The position numbers and the translations under genes were made by a program. A stretch of DNA of 64,000 bases from Agelas oroides (lineage: Eukaryota; Porifera; Demospongiae; Agelasida; Agelasidae): the NCBI GenBank assembly GCA_949130485.1, contig OX422194.1, positions 5,282,699 through 5,346,698 of the forward strand, in the 5' to 3' direction. The notes under the pieces were generated by a model. It was not told where the DNA came from. It ran no database searches and saw only the letters and a list, made by a program, of their open reading frames with translations. This document shows positions 50,549 to 61,224 of the stretch, in pieces; the first letter of the stretch is position 1, and each line of letters opens with the position of its first letter.

Positions 50549-51016
50549 AGGACCCTGGAATATGCTGATGGAACTAACACTCAAAACATAGGCCTATCTC
50601 GTACAGTCATTTTGCACCATTTTCGTACGATTTAGAGTGTTAGTTGTTTTTGTAGTATGGATTTGAGTGTTACTTGAGATGTCTTCACAATACCCTTCAG
50701 ATCGATGCTATATACTTTCCTCTTCAAATTGGCAAGCAGTAATGCACATGGTCCGGCTACTGCAATTAACTAGGGTGTGGCATGCATGGACACCATATCT
50801 CATATGTGTATGAGTGTTACTTACTTAAAATTGCTACTAACTCATGCAGATTTAGCGTGTTAGTTTTTTCTTGACGTACAAATTTGTGTGTTGGCAAAAT
50901 TAAGCCATCTCATACCGATTTTAGTGTTAGTTCAGCCCTAAAATCAGCCAAAACTCATAATTAAAAAAAAAATTATGGATTTGCGTGTTGGTTCCATCAG
51001 CATATTCCGGGGTCCT
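50549..51016. mobile_element. 468-bp MITE with internal iterons, copy 2
   Basis: Duplicate of 35407-35874 in the second 15-kb unit. Confidence 0.75.
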
Positions 51017-51571
51017 AAGGGAACACCGAGATTTGTGGTCAATAAAAAGGGCAATTTACACAAGAAATCAATGCAAATGTAAAAGGTAACAGAAATAGAA
51101 AACAATCTTCTCCCTTGGGATACTATGGCTATGGTCAGGACTGCAAAAAGTCTTGATTAACACAGTTTATCTATAACATATGGGAACTTGCCTAAAATTA
51201 GATACCATCATGAATCTAATAGAATGATAAATTCAATTCTTGGAATTTTTGCTAATCCAATTGTGGAAGGCTGCTGCACTAATCATTCTTAAGTGAATCC
51301 AATTTAGTGGAAGGTACCATGAAGCGTTCATGGTAAAACAAAACAGTGAAGCCAAATGTGAAATTATTCAATTTTCTACCATCCTGTTAGAATAATGATG
51401 GTAGAGTAGTTTGGGACTACTGTACCACAGTACAAATAATACTGACATCACATTACTCACTTGTATGCAGTAATACAAACAGGAAGCTGAAGTACAAAGT
51501 TTGTTATTGCTAGAAAGAATTACATGTGTAAGCATTTGTCACTCATGTATTATGCTACTTTTGTTATACAG

Positions 51572-51928
51572 TACCTTCCCCTGCTGTGAGTATTGATTTT
51601 GCCACTCTTGGAGCCGTTACCTTTGCTGGTAACAATGTAACTCTGACATGTCAAACTACTCTGTTGGGAGGAGTCACAGACAGTGATGTAACAGTGAGCA
51701 GTAGGTGGACCAAGGATGGTGCACCATTCGCTGGTGTCAGTGGCCGTGTCACTAACACATCTGCTATTAGAATAACTGGCACTAGCTATATCGCAGATTT
51801 GATGTTCTCTCCCCTGAGTTCTTCCATGGACAATGGTACCACCGTGTGTATCACCACTCTTACTCCACGACAACCACAGTTTGTCAATAGTACCAGTGCA
51901 TCAGATTCATTCACCCTTGCTGTTATAG
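51572..51928 (+). CDS. Receptor exon 13: Ig domain E (copy 2)
   Basis: Identical to exon 8 at 36430. It ends in phase 1 and joins Ig exon F at 54640, whose first two bases complete a Val codon. Confidence 0.72.
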
Positions 51929-52341
51929 GTGAGATTTCTCAACTGACATCAGCAGGTTTGGCTAGCATACAATGCATGAACATTGCCAACCTGGTACTTT
52001 AGGTGGGCAATGTTAATTATAAGAAGATTTTTGCATACATCATCCTAGCTGTTTGTCTTTGCACCACCTAGCTCTTGCTATCAAGCATTGCTGCATGTTT
52101 TGCATGAGTAACACCAAAAACGACAGCAACGCATTCTTGATAAGCTGGAAAGAAGGAGGATCCATATTAATTTTATCTTAATAAGTTTAACAAGCCTGCT
52201 GTCTTCTTTTTCTTGGCTGCAGTAGCTAAGTGTCAAGCGTTCTCTGGGTCCCTCAAAAATGCGCGTGCCCCCCGGCCCCCTTGCTTCCGTCGCCTATGTA
52301 ACAGGAAGTGGAGGGATGGGGCTAAGTAGTTGTTCAGGATC

Positions 52342-52972
52342 CAAATTTTGAGTTCCCCCTACATGGGTCTGCTATCAATGTTTTTGATAGCAGAAAACAG
52401 TTTCCCCTGTAGCTTCTTGGCTGATGCTTTGCAGGAGCAGGTTGGAGAGACTGCTAGCAGGTGTCCAAGCACCTTTCCAAGGTACTTCTGAGATATTTCG
52501 AGTGGAACCATGGGAGAGCGGGACAGTGGACTTTTTGTCAATGTAAAAAGAAATGACACATTTTCAGGTTTGCGCCTGAGGTCTAAGCTGGATGCTTTTT
52601 TGTCCGTATAGCTCTTTGAGTGTGCAATTGTTGGCTGGGATACTGAGGGAGATTATTGTGATGTCATCAGCAAAGCCTTTGACTGTGTGAGGTGCAGATG
52701 GACAGGTTTTGATTGACTTTGCTTCCTCATGAATCTTTTTCAGGGGAAATTTTGAAGGACTGATAGAAAAGGGTAAGAATACTTTGTGGCCTTTGCTGGT
52801 ATGCTCCCAACGAATAGTGTGAGGGTCAAGGATTTTAGAGGCATGGTCTGCATACTCAATTTTGGCTTGTCCATTTGCCTAGACCACAGTGTGGTACCAA
52901 CCACAAGGTTCATCAGAGGATGCCTCATTCCATTCAACATAGTTTTACCACAGCATGTTCATGGTTGTAGGT
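52342..52972 (-). pseudogene. LINE reverse transcriptase relic, copy 2
   Basis: Duplicate of 37200-37830, with the same FADD box and frameshifts. Confidence 0.5.
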
Positions 52973-54176
52973 GTTGGTAACAGTAGCTTTGGGATGAGTG
53001 ATTCGAGTTGATTGCTTCTTCAGGACACCATGGTGATTGAGGTGCAGGTAAACTCTTCTGTGGCTGTACTGGGCGATATAATCTTGTTCGCTAGTTCAAA
53101 GTGGAGAGGAAATAGCATCATGCTGAGTTCTTCATTTATTTGCAGCCAGTTTGAGCTGCTGACACCAGCAGCTGATGCAGATTGTGTGAGGAAGTTTGAG
53201 ATACTGAGCTGGCCAGCATCTTGACTCTAATCACGTGATTTTTATGTGTATTGTAATCATCACGTGTTGTCACGCACTTCATGACAGTGTGTTTAACTAA
53301 AGTTATTTAAATAATCCACATCAGGTATGCTCTGACAAGTGCTCACTACTTACGGAAGTGTACTTAATGTGGAGTTATCTTAATGCATGTAACTTTGTTC
53401 CGAAGCCATTTTATCTCACAGTCCTGGAAGGGATTAAGATATAATCCTGATGGAGGCCTAGGAACTAGGCTAGTGTGCATGTACTGGTACAAGTGTGTAA
53501 GTGCTAGTGGTGAAGCCATCATCACTTGTGTTGATGTATGCAAGTATACATGTCAGCTACATAATCAACCTTCGATACACACATATGCTTGTGCACTTGT
53601 GTTGGCTAAGGTGGTCCCCAAATGTATTATTTGTGACATGGAAGTATGCAAAAGTATTGCCAAAAGTGGCTGAGATTGAATGGGTGCAATGTGTATGGGC
53701 TTCTTAGCTTTGATACTGTTATTTTGCACTGTATATGTTATCGCTGGTTTTGAGTCAACCTTGAAATTCACTCATGCATGCGCAGAAGTACATGCACGTG
53801 CACTTTGTTTTGCACAGATGCAGCATATGAAAAGCAGTTTGCAGTAATATACTTGCAAGTATTATTATACACAGACTGGATGCACTCCTCATTTCTACCA
53901 TGTTATGAATCAATGTGTACAAAATAAAACCTATCGCCATTGTATTGATTGTTTAGTAAGACGAGTTACAACATCTCAATGAGATTGATTTTTCTCTGAA
54001 TGATGTGTGAGTATAGTTTTGTAGCAGTCTCATTCTTATGTAGACTTACCAATCCATCATATTTTGCATGAAAAAAGTTTGATGTGTTGAAAAAAATGAA
54101 GGCAACTGTTTCCAAAAATTTGTACTACTTCTTTCATTCACTTTGGATATTTTTTGGAGAGCCCATACCTCTTAGG

Positions 54177-54570
54177 GCGAATTTTTTTTTTGGACGAGGT
54201 TTGAGAACTTAGTCGAAAAACGACGGAAAATTAATGACAGGGTTGTACCCATTCTGGTAGCTGTACGTAATTGGAATGACGTAATATGCCTGTCGAGATC
54301 CGAGAAAGTCGCTGAGTTTGCCCGGTGTGTTGTTCCTTGACGTCTGAAGTTGACAAGACTGTGTCAAAAGTCGTGATTTACCCACACAAAGTGAGAGGTT
54401 GAACTTAGAAGCATTTTCTATCTGCAAAAACTCAGCGACTTTCTCGGATCTCGACAGGCATATTACGTCATTCCAATTACGTACAGCTACCAGAATGGGT
54501 ACAACCCTGTCATTAATTTTCCGTCGTTTTTCGACAAAGTTCTCAAACCTCGTCCAAAAAAAAAATTCGC
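54177..54570. mobile_element. 394-bp foldback MITE with 9-bp target duplication
   Basis: Almost the whole element is two inverted arms of about 170 bp. The outer ends read GCGAATTTTTTTTTTGGACG and its complement; the inner blocks include TGTCGAGATCCGAGAAAGTC and complement. A short loop separates the arms. CCTCTTAGG occurs immediately outside both ends (54168-54176 and 54571-54579). Long inverted arms plus a 9-bp duplication are the signature of Mutator-like elements, so it is best read as a MULE-derived MITE. The right breakpoint of the 15-kb duplication lies 29 bp inside its right end. Confidence 0.88.
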
Positions 54571-54639
54571 CCTCTTAGGTTCCCTATAATACCTTATTCT
54601 GAATATACTACTGTTACTGGCCATTACTCTCACATGCAG

Positions 54640-55008
54640 TCCCAACCCTGACTGTCACTCTCACTCCAAACACCACTCGTCTCCCCAATGTGGCTCCCTA
54701 CAACACCTTCTCCCTGACCTGCACTGCCGCCAGCAGTGTTGAGGGTGTGGGGAATGTGGCCCTTCCCAAGAGGTTTCTGTGGTTGCGACGATATGTTCCT
54801 CCAGATACAATAGGTCTGACACAACTCTCCAGTAATGCCACCATTCAGATCCAGGATGGAGACAACCTGAACCATCCCACCAGCACCAGCATGCTGACAG
54901 TGACTGAAGACATCCCTAGAGACTACCAGTACCACTGCCAGGTTGACCTGGACCTACCTGCTGACAATATTTCGACTTTGGCTGATGTATATCTCATCAC
55001 TGTCACCA
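54640..55008 (+). CDS. Receptor exon 14: Ig domain F
   Basis: Phase 1-1 exon of 123 codons, acceptor CACATGCAG, donor GTGAGT. FSLTCTAAS, FLWLRRY and DYQYHCQVDL supply the Ig core. Longer than the other Ig exons, with extra residues between the Trp and the second Cys (SNATIQIQDGDNLNH). It is the membrane-proximal Ig domain and lies 3' of the duplicated block, so it is single-copy here. Confidence 0.9.
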
Positions 55009-55082
55009 GTGAGTACTTTCTGAGAATGTGTGTAGTACTGCATCTGTCATGATATAATGAGATGAAATTAGACAAAAGTGAA

Positions 55083-55152
55083 AACCGGCAATCACACTGG
55101 AATCAACCCAGAGTTCATGGATTGAGTGACCAGTGCTCTATTGCTGGGCTAT
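55083..55152 (-). repeat. tRNA-derived SINE relic
   Basis: Read on the minus strand, TAGCCCAGCAATAGAGC resembles a tRNA A box. GGGTTGATTCC, about 30 bp further, resembles a B box lacking one C. No acceptor stem can form cleanly. It is most like the head of a tRNA-derived SINE. Confidence 0.45.
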
Positions 55153-55397
55153 ATGTACGACCACTGGACAACCATCATGCTCAAAATCTGGTATATGTAC
55201 TGTGCAGATCTTACTGAATGCCTCAGTCATACACCTGGCAATGCCTCCGTATGTGCTGTCAGTTTGTGTTGGAAAGAATATTCCTGTCAACCCCTAACAG
55301 AGTTTTGACAGTACATGTCAAGTGGCTGCTAGGTGTGTGACGATTTGATACCACCTGTGCAGTACATAAAGAGTATTTTGAAGGCTGGTAGTTGTTT

Positions 55398-55472
55398 GGT
55401 ACTTTTAGCTCAGTGGTAGAGCACTGACGGCTCAAGCTAGGAACCCTGGGTTCTTCTTCTGGCATGCAACTG
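55398..55472 (+). repeat. tRNA-like sequence (SINE head or pseudo-tRNA)
   Basis: TAGCTCAGTGGTAGAGC is a near-perfect tRNA A box. The B-box position reads GGGTTCTTCTTCTGG, which departs from GGTTCGANTCC. The acceptor arms do not pair. It lies about 300 bp from, and in the opposite orientation to, the similar relic at 55083-55152. Confidence 0.5.
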
Positions 55473-55951
55473 CCATTTTTTCCCTCTATTCATGCCTCAC
55501 AACATCAAACATTTCCAGCTGAGGAAAGATGTTCAAAATAAGTGATGGAACATTGATACTGATCATTAAACTTGAAAACAGTCTGATTATAAGGACGTTG
55601 TCATGTAGACATTGCGGCAAGTCAGTAACTTACTCATTTTATTTCTAAGTATATACAGTACTTCTTTTAATAGAATGCGTGATCCAATCTAGCCCAAAAG
55701 GTTTATTCTGAGAATTAATGTGTATAGCTATCTCATTTAGTCCAAGCCAGTAGTATCCACTTTATCCACAATATCACATACGTTTGAATCATGCACGATC
55801 TTGGAATCGAGACTTCACACTGCTGAAGTGACTAATACACCAACTGGTCCACTGAGTAATACACTGACTAATACAGAACAACGTGCATTTATACTGTATG
55901 TATGAGGCAGTATATCAACTTTGCACTTTCTGGACCAACTCTTCCCCACAG

Positions 55952-56269
55952 GTCCATCTTCTCCTCTGCAGCCGTCAAATCTCATGTCTACTGGTATCAG
56001 GCACAACACAGCCACCATTCGCTGGACTGTGTCCATGATAGCCTACACTCCTGAGAACTACACAGTCCACTTTGGGACTAGTTCTGGTTCACTGACTAAC
56101 TTCAGCCAGCAGCAACCGAGTGGCAACAACTTCACTGCTACCAACCTCCCATTCTCTGTTCAACTGACTGGACTGTCTGCTGGGACCACATACTACTATC
56201 AGGTGGTGGCTGTGAACTCTGTGGGGTCCAATCAGAGTACTGTGCAACACTTCACAACAAATGAACTCC
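55952..56269 (+). CDS. Receptor exon 15: FN3 domain 1
   Basis: Phase 1-1 exon of 106 codons, acceptor CCCCACAG, donor GTAAGT. ATIRWTV (strand B Trp), YTPENYTVHFG (strand C Tyr), LTGLSAGTTYYYQVVAVNSVG (the L-x-x-L...Y-x-x-x-V-x-A-x-N block) define a fibronectin type III domain. Immediately membrane-proximal to the Ig array. Confidence 0.93.
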
Positions 56270-56423
56270 GTAAGTGTTTTGTACAGGCAATACCTACACA
56301 CTGTAGTTGCCAATATTTCCACGGATGGAGCAAAAAGAAATCTTTCAAGTTGTTGTTGCTGTCGTTATATCTCAACTTTGTCAAGTGTAATTGCACAGAG
56401 AAATTCTGTTCTTTCATTTCCAG

Positions 56424-56714
56424 CTCCCACTCCACCTCGGATGTTCCAGATCACTTCAGTGATGACAACAAGTCTCAGCTTCTCATGGCAGACACCTGTG
56501 ACCCCGAATGGAGTCCTCATTGGGTATCAGCTGTTTTGCCAACCTCTACTGTCAAGCATCTCCCTTCCTCAGGTCCTTAACCCAGGACCTACTGCAGTAA
56601 TGGTCATGCTGTCTGGCCTCTATCCTGGTGTGGGATACAACTGTAGCATTGTGGCTAGGAATAGTGCTGGACCATCAGGTCCTGTTTACATCAATGGTTC
56701 TACACTAGAAACAG
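56424..56714 (+). CDS. Receptor exon 16: FN3 domain 2
   Basis: Phase 1-1 exon of 97 codons, acceptor ATTTCCAG, donor GTATGT. LSFSWQTP, NGVLIGYQLFCQ and LYPGVGYNCSIVARNSAGPS are classic FN3 strands. The paired cysteines in strands C and F (FCQ, YNCS) could form an extra disulphide, also suggested in FN3-3. Confidence 0.93.
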
Positions 56715-57112
56715 GTATGTATATAAGGACATGTATTTTATCATTTTCTGTGCTACTGTTCTTTAAGTTGCATGTCCTTCAAGCATTTGTTGAAGAATGC
56801 ATATTTGTGTTTCTGTATTTAGTGACCAGGTGTTTCTGTTTTGGTGAAAAAGTCATGTGCTACTTTGGTAGGGCCATGCTCAGTGGCATACCATTTTGTA
56901 CAGGCAATACCTTGACACTATTAGCAGAATACTGGGTGTATGATGATCAAGGTTTATAATTTAGCAACATGTTCACTTCATCTTCAAACCACAGTAGTTA
57001 TGATTTCAATTGCATGTGTAGCAACAGTATATAACCCCCAGGGAATATTTTCCTGGTTGTACGTGTTAATAAATAATAGTGCAATAAATACGTATATTGC
57101 TAGCTGTTCTAT

Positions 57113-59150
57113 TTATGCAAGTGTGGAACTGATGTAACTTTGTGAGATAAACCGAAAACCCTGAGATCTAGCACTGGACCAACACCCCAAAGCCTGAACT
57201 ACGGAGTCCTCCAATCCAGCCTGGGCTGCTGTCGTAGCTGCACCGATCCAGGAGTTGTGGCTGACGATCTTGTTAGATGGCAAACCCATGCTTGTATGGG
57301 TGTTCCAGACCTCCCAGGTAAACACTGACTTCATCACGGGTTTCCCCTGAGTCTTTGAAGAATAGACCTGGAGCATCTCTGCGTGAAGAGATGTATGCCA
57401 GAGGTATGTTGTTACTGGACGAACCGGCTTGCCAAACACCTCTAACACTGCACCAAACGTGTCGCACTTAGACTGTTTCAGAAAGAAGCAGATGACTGAA
57501 GGATTAGCTGGATTGCCAACTGCAACATTGTCCCACAACAAATGGATTGTTAAATCAAAAGCAGCAGCGGAAGGAACAGTAATTTTGCCAGAACAAAAGA
57601 ATCTGAAAAAGCATATCGTTGCGGCTTCCCACATCAGTAATCGATCATGGATGACTCCTGCGTCCTCCCAAACCTTTTTATTCCACCAAGCCAGTATGGA
57701 AAGCATGATTGGGAGACAAATTCTAGCTGGAGGCACTGATTCCCATCAAGACAAGCTTCAAGTAGGGTAGTGAAGGTGTGCCTCAAGGGTCTGGGAAGCC
57801 TAATGAAATCTGGAGATTGCAAATGGCTGTGAGACACGTCTTCACTGTTTGTGGTGAAAGTCCTTGTTGTGCCAAAACGCTGCAGACTGGATTAACTATT
57901 GTTCATTCACAGGTAAGGGTACCATAATTTCGTACAGAAAACACTTGATACCAGACTGATATGTTGACTCAGCTAATCCCTGTTTACAATAGAAGTAAAC
58001 AGGTTTGAGAGACCCAGTCTATCCTGGTATTCAGCAGTACATCGATGAGAGTCTGGGAAACTTGAGTTGGGCTGGTCGGCACCCCTGGCACCTTGGAATA
58101 GAAAGAGTGAAATCTGTCGCAAGATGAGTCATCAGCCAATTCATTTGACTTCCCCGGGATATTGAGTACTATGGCCTGGTTGTCACACTGACACTGTGCA
58201 TTGTCCTGCCCATGGTGGATCCCAGGTTGCCGCTGCCACAATAATGGTGCAAAGCTCCTTTACTGCGATTGGGAGGTGGTGTGACCGAAATCACCAGCAT
58301 AGCTGGAACCATGAGGCGTGCCAATGAGCACCACAGCCCCAGGCTCCTGATGCATCTGAAAGTACCGTGTGCCACAGTTGGAGGAAACCAGTGTGAGACC
58401 CCATTCCATCAGCTGCAAAATATTAGCCACCAGCAAAGGTCAGACCGAAAACTTTTGCTGAGCCGTATGTGGTGATGGGGGCGTGGGGCCGTACCCATTG
58501 TCTGTCCTATGCAGCAGGTCGATCATGTGATGCAGGAAAGATCTCCCTGGTCTTCCATGCATGATTCAGAAGGCCAAGAAGAGATTCCAACTTCCTTTGT
58601 GAGCAATACTTGTGTTAATGCGAACACACCAGAAGAGCTTTAAGTCACTGCAGTTTGTCTTCAGGGAGATGGAGCTGGGCGGCATTGGTATCAATTTCAA
58701 TACTCAGGACTGTCATGCATGAGGTGGGGCCACCAACTTTGTGTTTTGCAAGAGGCAAGCCCAACTCCTCACAAGTTGACACCCTGATCTGTCAAGATCT
58801 GTGATGCTCAGGTGATGTGGGAGGGCCACATACAATAAAGTCGTCGATGTAGTGCCAGACAAATTTGACACATCTGCAGTGAAGAATCAAGTGGAGTGGA
58901 TCAGCAAAGGTTGTAAATATCTCAGGGGCAGAGCCAAGCACAAATGGGAGCATGGTGTAACATACACCGAGCCCTGCCACAATCCTGTATGCTGACTGTA
59001 TATCGATTTTTGTGAGGAGGGACCCTGCACCTAATGAGGCAGTCACTGCTGCCACCTGGTCCACTGTAGTGTAGATCAGCAAGCATATGGTCGGATCAAT
59101 GCAGTAAAAAACATGCCAAAATTGATGAAATGGCACCACAGGAGGGCCAA
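57113..59150 (-). mobile_element. Decayed DIRS-like retrotransposon (RT, RNase H, tyrosine recombinase)
   Basis: Minus-strand order: reverse transcriptase at 59139-58792 (KIDIQSAYRIV, MLPFVLGSAPEIF, catalytic WHYIDDFIV); RNase H-like region at about 58240-58000 (CDNQAIV, IPGKSNELADDSSCD); tyrosine recombinase at 57837-57113 (CSGKITVPS, KQSKCDTFG, IGAATTAAQAGLEDSVVQAL). RT plus tyrosine recombinase instead of a DDE integrase is the mark of DIRS-type elements. It is dead: several frameshifts lie between domains, the usual HSFR reads HNSW, and the position of the nucleophilic Tyr reads FRFI instead of RYI. It is inserted in the intron between FN3 domains 2 and 3. Confidence 0.85.
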
Positions 59151-59638
59151 TTTAAGGGGAAATTTTCCAGGAGAGGATGCCCAGGGCTTCTATGAGCTAG
59201 GCGACAGGTTTACCATGCATGGATACTGATTTACTATATACATCACTATTGAGTGTCCCAAATATGTAAGAATCACTGCATGCAATATTATATTAAGCCT
59301 CCTCTGATTCTCAGCCAAGAACCTATTGAAATCACAATTATGTTGCCTGGCCTTCACCCTGGTGGTAATGAAATTACAACTGCAGCATTATAACTATACA
59401 AAGTCGACAATCTTAGACCTAAATCACACAAAAGCAGGTATTGAGTGATTCGGTGAAAAGAACTGGCATATGTATTTGCAGTACAAACAAATATAGTACT
59501 GTCCATTTGTGAAGTGCAAGCAGTTAGACATCCAATTATTCTATTTCCCAGCCCCCACTGGCCAACCACATATATCTTTGCAACATGTAATTTATTAAGA
59601 AATTATACCATTATAAACTTTCTGATTTTCTTGCCCAG

Positions 59639-59935
59639 CCCCCACTGGTCCACCACAAAGTTTTACAGTCACTCCTGGAGCAAGAAACACAACATTCTCT
59701 TGGTCTCCTCCTGCTCCCACTGAACGTAATGGGGTAATCACTGGCTACTCTCTCTCCTGTGTTCCTGAGACTGGTGCGCGTAGAAGGGACACCATTTCCA
59801 TCCAGTACACAGCAGCAGGCACCTTCACACTGGGAGGGTTCACACCAGCCACCTCCTACAACTGCTCCATCTCTTCCAGTAATAGTCAGGGACGCGGACC
59901 AGCTGTGTATGTGGTAGTTACAACACTGGATGATG
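59639..59935 (+). CDS. Receptor exon 17: FN3 domain 3
   Basis: Phase 1-1 exon of 99 codons, acceptor TTGCCCAG, donor GTGAGT. TTFSWSPPAP, GVITGYSLSCVP and FTPATSYNCSISSSNSQG define an FN3 domain. A near-copy of the acceptor and first codons (CCCAGCCCCCACTGG) occurs about 90 bp upstream at 59548 and may act as a decoy splice site. Confidence 0.93.
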
Positions 59936-60087
59936 GTGAGTGTCATAAACTATTATGTGTAATCATTATCAATTTATTACCATTACATACATTCGTGTAC
60001 ACTCCTACACTCTGTGGTTAAAACAACCAATTTGTTTTTGCAGTGATATACATACATTCACAGGTGTTCATCTACTCTATTGTCTAG

Positions 60088-60146
60088 CAATGTTATTTCA
60101 GTTGCAGCTGAGTGGTACTGGTCTGAGGGACTGTCAGGAATGGGTT
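60088..60146 (+). CDS. Receptor exon 18: start of juxtamembrane domain
   Basis: 59-bp exon running from phase 1 to phase 0, acceptor TTGTCTAG, donor GTAAGT. It encodes QLQLSGTGLRDCQEWV, which leads smoothly into the next exon. I chose this acceptor because the FN3-3 exon ends in phase 1 and the next exon must start in phase 0; this is the simplest exon that satisfies both. An alternative uses a 20-bp microexon at 60044-60063 followed by a TTTCAG acceptor at 60101. Confidence 0.6.
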
Positions 60147-60212
60147 GTAAGTATGCAAGTTCTTGATCAAGTAAAACTATTGGACATGATTATAACTTAA
60201 TACAACATGCAG

Positions 60213-60835
60213 AATGATGCTACAAAAGACATCAATAAGAAACATGACTTTAACCTCATTATGCAGGGTATGGCTACAAATGCCAAGTTAAATGAGATCA
60301 CCAATGCAGTGGTTCAGAATATAAATCAACACTGTCAATGTGGACTCAGTACAGAGCGCATCACTGAAGGCGCATTTCAGTGTTTTGAGGGCTCAGAGCA
60401 GCAAGTGACATTAAGAGCAAGACTTCATGGCACTGCCCAGGTCACTAGCTCACAGCTGTTAGCATATTTGGAAGTATTTGTGTCCCAAACAGAGTTTACC
60501 ATTGCTGTACAAGGTTTGCGTCTGGATGTGGACAGAAGCTGTCCTGTAGTTATCAACTCATTTGGTGATCCACAATGCAGTGCCGCAAGTCCTTCTTCTG
60601 TGACAATTTTTGTGACCACATTGGACAGCACCACAGCAAATCCCTCTGTGACAATGCCTGTGACATCAGACAGCACCATTACCATGACAGCACAGTCTGA
60701 CAACACTGCTGCCATCATTGGTGGAGTGGTAGCTGTGATAGTAGTTGTGGCAGTGACAGTTATCATCATAGCATTGATTGTTGCCTTTGTAACAAGGGGT
60801 CGTAGAGGAACATTCTCTGTTCATCAGGATGCTAG
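60213..60835 (+). CDS. Receptor exon 19: Cys domain, stalk and TM helix
   Basis: 623-bp exon from phase 0 to phase 2, acceptor ACATGCAG, donor GTAAAT. Its first about 130 residues form an unassigned domain with five cysteines (QHCQCGL, FQCFEG, RSCPVV, PQCSAA). With the one in exon 18 that makes six, an even number suited to disulphides. The length and position before the membrane recall a SEA-type domain, but I see no GSVVV-like cleavage site. Then a Ser/Thr-rich stalk (about 60617-60707), a transmembrane helix (AAIIGGVVAVIVVVAVTV onward, 60708-60791) and the basic stop-transfer TRGRRG. Membrane topology is type I. Confidence 0.85.
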
Positions 60836-61224
60836 GTAAATTGCCAATTAACCTTATGGATTGATGCCATCTGAAAACTGCCTAGATGTTTGTGCATGAA
60901 CAATCAAAAGACCACATCTCCCTAAAAAAAATAGGCCTAGCAAAGTCACCTACTGTGCAGGATGCATTTCAGCCAATACCAGGCCTCATCAGCTGCACTG
61001 GCATGTCATAGCATGAAACCACACCTTGAGAACACTGTGTGCTGAATGACTTCAAGCCAGATAGATGAGCACTTACTGTTAAAGTGCCAATGCCATTAAA
61101 GTTCGTCTCAAACTTCAATAAGTTCTGATGCATTCATTTTATTCTGCACACATCTCTCAGCAGCATTGACAGTGTGATCTTGTGTGTGTTTGAAATGAAT
61201 GTGTTAATCTTACTTTTGCTGCAG

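Larger units (their letters stand above)
39400..54541 (+). repeat. 15,142-bp direct tandem duplication, copy 2
   Basis: Second copy of the unit, offset by exactly 15,142 bp with no difference noticed in any stretch compared. Its left edge starts mid-element (the inverted arm present at 24160 is absent). Its right edge continues into the intact end of the MITE and then unique sequence. The outer edges are therefore ancestral and the inner junction (39399/39400) is the new one. Confidence 0.95.

Noticed and set aside
24258-54541. Two separate tandem receptor genes
   Set aside because: Neither copy contains a signal peptide, FN3, TM or tail exon; only the Ig block is duplicated, so it is an internal duplication of one gene.
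55398-55472. A functional tRNA gene
   Set aside because: The acceptor stem does not pair and the B box deviates strongly from consensus.
59516-59600. Upstream near-copy of the FN3-3 acceptor (CCCAGCCCCCACTGG)
   Set aside because: It is followed by no FN3 sequence; it appears to be a small local duplication, kept only as a possible decoy splice site.
60425-60769. 114-codon minus-strand ORF
   Set aside because: It is the antisense shadow of the TM-domain exon.
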